This document shows, piece by piece, positions 6,905 through 7,082 of a stretch of DNA of 7,082 nucleotides. The translations under genes and the position numbers were made by a program. The notes below the pieces were generated by a model. The model was not told where the DNA came from and did no database searches. It saw only the letters and a list, made by a program, of their open reading frames with translations. Source of the stretch: Gammaproteobacteria bacterium (GTDB lineage: Bacteria > Pseudomonadota > Gammaproteobacteria > Pseudomonadales > Pseudomonadaceae). Within the stretch, counting starts at the first letter, position 1; the number at the start of each line of letters is the position of its first letter. The stretch lies in the NCBI GenBank assembly GCA_012513235.1, contig JAAZCO010000006.1, positions 1 through 7,082 on the forward strand, written 5' to 3'.

Positions 6905-6906
6905 GC

Positions 6907-6939
6907 GGCTCCGGTCAGTGGCCTGATTCGGTCGGAGCC
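6907..6939 (+). terminator. Hairpin in the sthA/GDPD convergent gap
   Basis: GGCTCCG (6907-6913) pairs perfectly with CGGAGCC (6933-6939). Inside, TCAG (6915-6918) can pair with CTGA (6923-6926), with a small bulge at 6927-6931. It begins 3 bases after the sthA stop. The following TATTT is a poor T run, and on the - strand the bases after the stem are not T-rich, so if it terminates it mainly serves sthA. It could instead act as a 3' mRNA stabiliser. Confidence 0.5.
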
Positions 6940-6955
6940 TATTTGGAACAGCGTT

Positions 6956-7082
6956 TTAGTGATTCCCAAGGCTGGCAATGGCCAAACCGGGAAAGTCAGT
7001 AATCAGACTGTCTGCACCATTTGCAGCGAGTCGGCGCATCAGCGCTGGCTCGTTGACTGTCCAAACGGATACATGTAATCCC
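6956..7082 (-). CDS. Glycerophosphodiester phosphodiesterase family protein (C-terminal part)
   Basis: Read on the - strand, 41 complete codons precede the TAA at 6958-6956; the start and most of the gene lie beyond the window. The visible sequence contains VSVWTVNEPALMRRLAANG, then ADSLITDFPGLA. This is the hallmark C-terminal strand and helix of GDPD TIM barrels: V-W-T-V-N, a helix, then G-x-D-x-(I/L)-(I/V)-T-D-x-P. Such enzymes hydrolyse glycerophosphodiesters to sn-glycerol 3-phosphate and an alcohol. The residues seen do not include the catalytic ones, so activity and subtype (periplasmic GlpQ-like or cytosolic UgpQ-like) cannot be judged. A GDPD gene is convergent with sth at the same place in P. 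aeruginosa as I recall it, which supports the call. It ends 51 bases from the sthA stop. Confidence 0.85.
   Translation of the reverse strand, partial: GLHVSVWTVNEPALMRRLAANGADSLITDFPGLAIASLGNH

Overview
The window carries most of a sodium-pumping NADH:quinone oxidoreductase (Na+-NQR) operon and its maturation genes, followed by a soluble pyridine nucleotide transhydrogenase. All of these lie on the + strand. The tail of a convergent glycerophosphodiester phosphodiesterase gene lies on the - strand. The order nqrB-nqrC-nqrD-nqrE-nqrF-apbE-nqrM-sthA, then a convergent GDPD gene, matches what I recall of the Pseudomonas aeruginosa chromosome (around PA2990-PA2999). The SthA and NqrF sequences also read as Pseudomonas-like. 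Base composition is only moderate (near half G+C by eye), well below typical Pseudomonas. I infer a lower-GC member of the Pseudomonadaceae, perhaps the Thiopseudomonas/Denitrificimonas or Halopseudomonas side; this is a guess from gene order and composition, not a placement.

Region by region: 1-837 is the 3' two thirds of nqrB, whose start and nqrA lie upstream of the window. From 830 to 5412 the genes nqrC, nqrD, nqrE, nqrF, apbE and nqrM are packed with overlaps of 1 or 8 bases or gaps of 1 to 13 bases, and most have strong Shine-Dalgarno sequences, so this is one transcription unit. A 100-base gap (5413-5512) holds a short GC stem followed by seven Ts, a plausible weak terminator. sthA (5513-6904) follows, then a longer hairpin in the 51-base convergent gap. 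The C-terminal 41 residues of a GDPD-family enzyme end at 6956 on the - strand.

How the genes work together: NqrF takes electrons from NADH through FAD and a 2Fe-2S centre. They pass through the cysteine-ligated iron centre shared by NqrD and NqrE, then through covalent FMNs on NqrC and NqrB, on to ubiquinone, with Na+ export. ApbE, an exported lipoprotein, attaches the two FMNs. NqrM helps load the NqrD/NqrE iron centre. SthA interconverts NADPH and NADH, so it can feed the pump with NADH.

This is a well-known locus and I see no undescribed system in it. The most notable details are a Ser in place of the residual active-site Cys of SthA, and Ala just before the GAT triplet in both flavinylation motifs.
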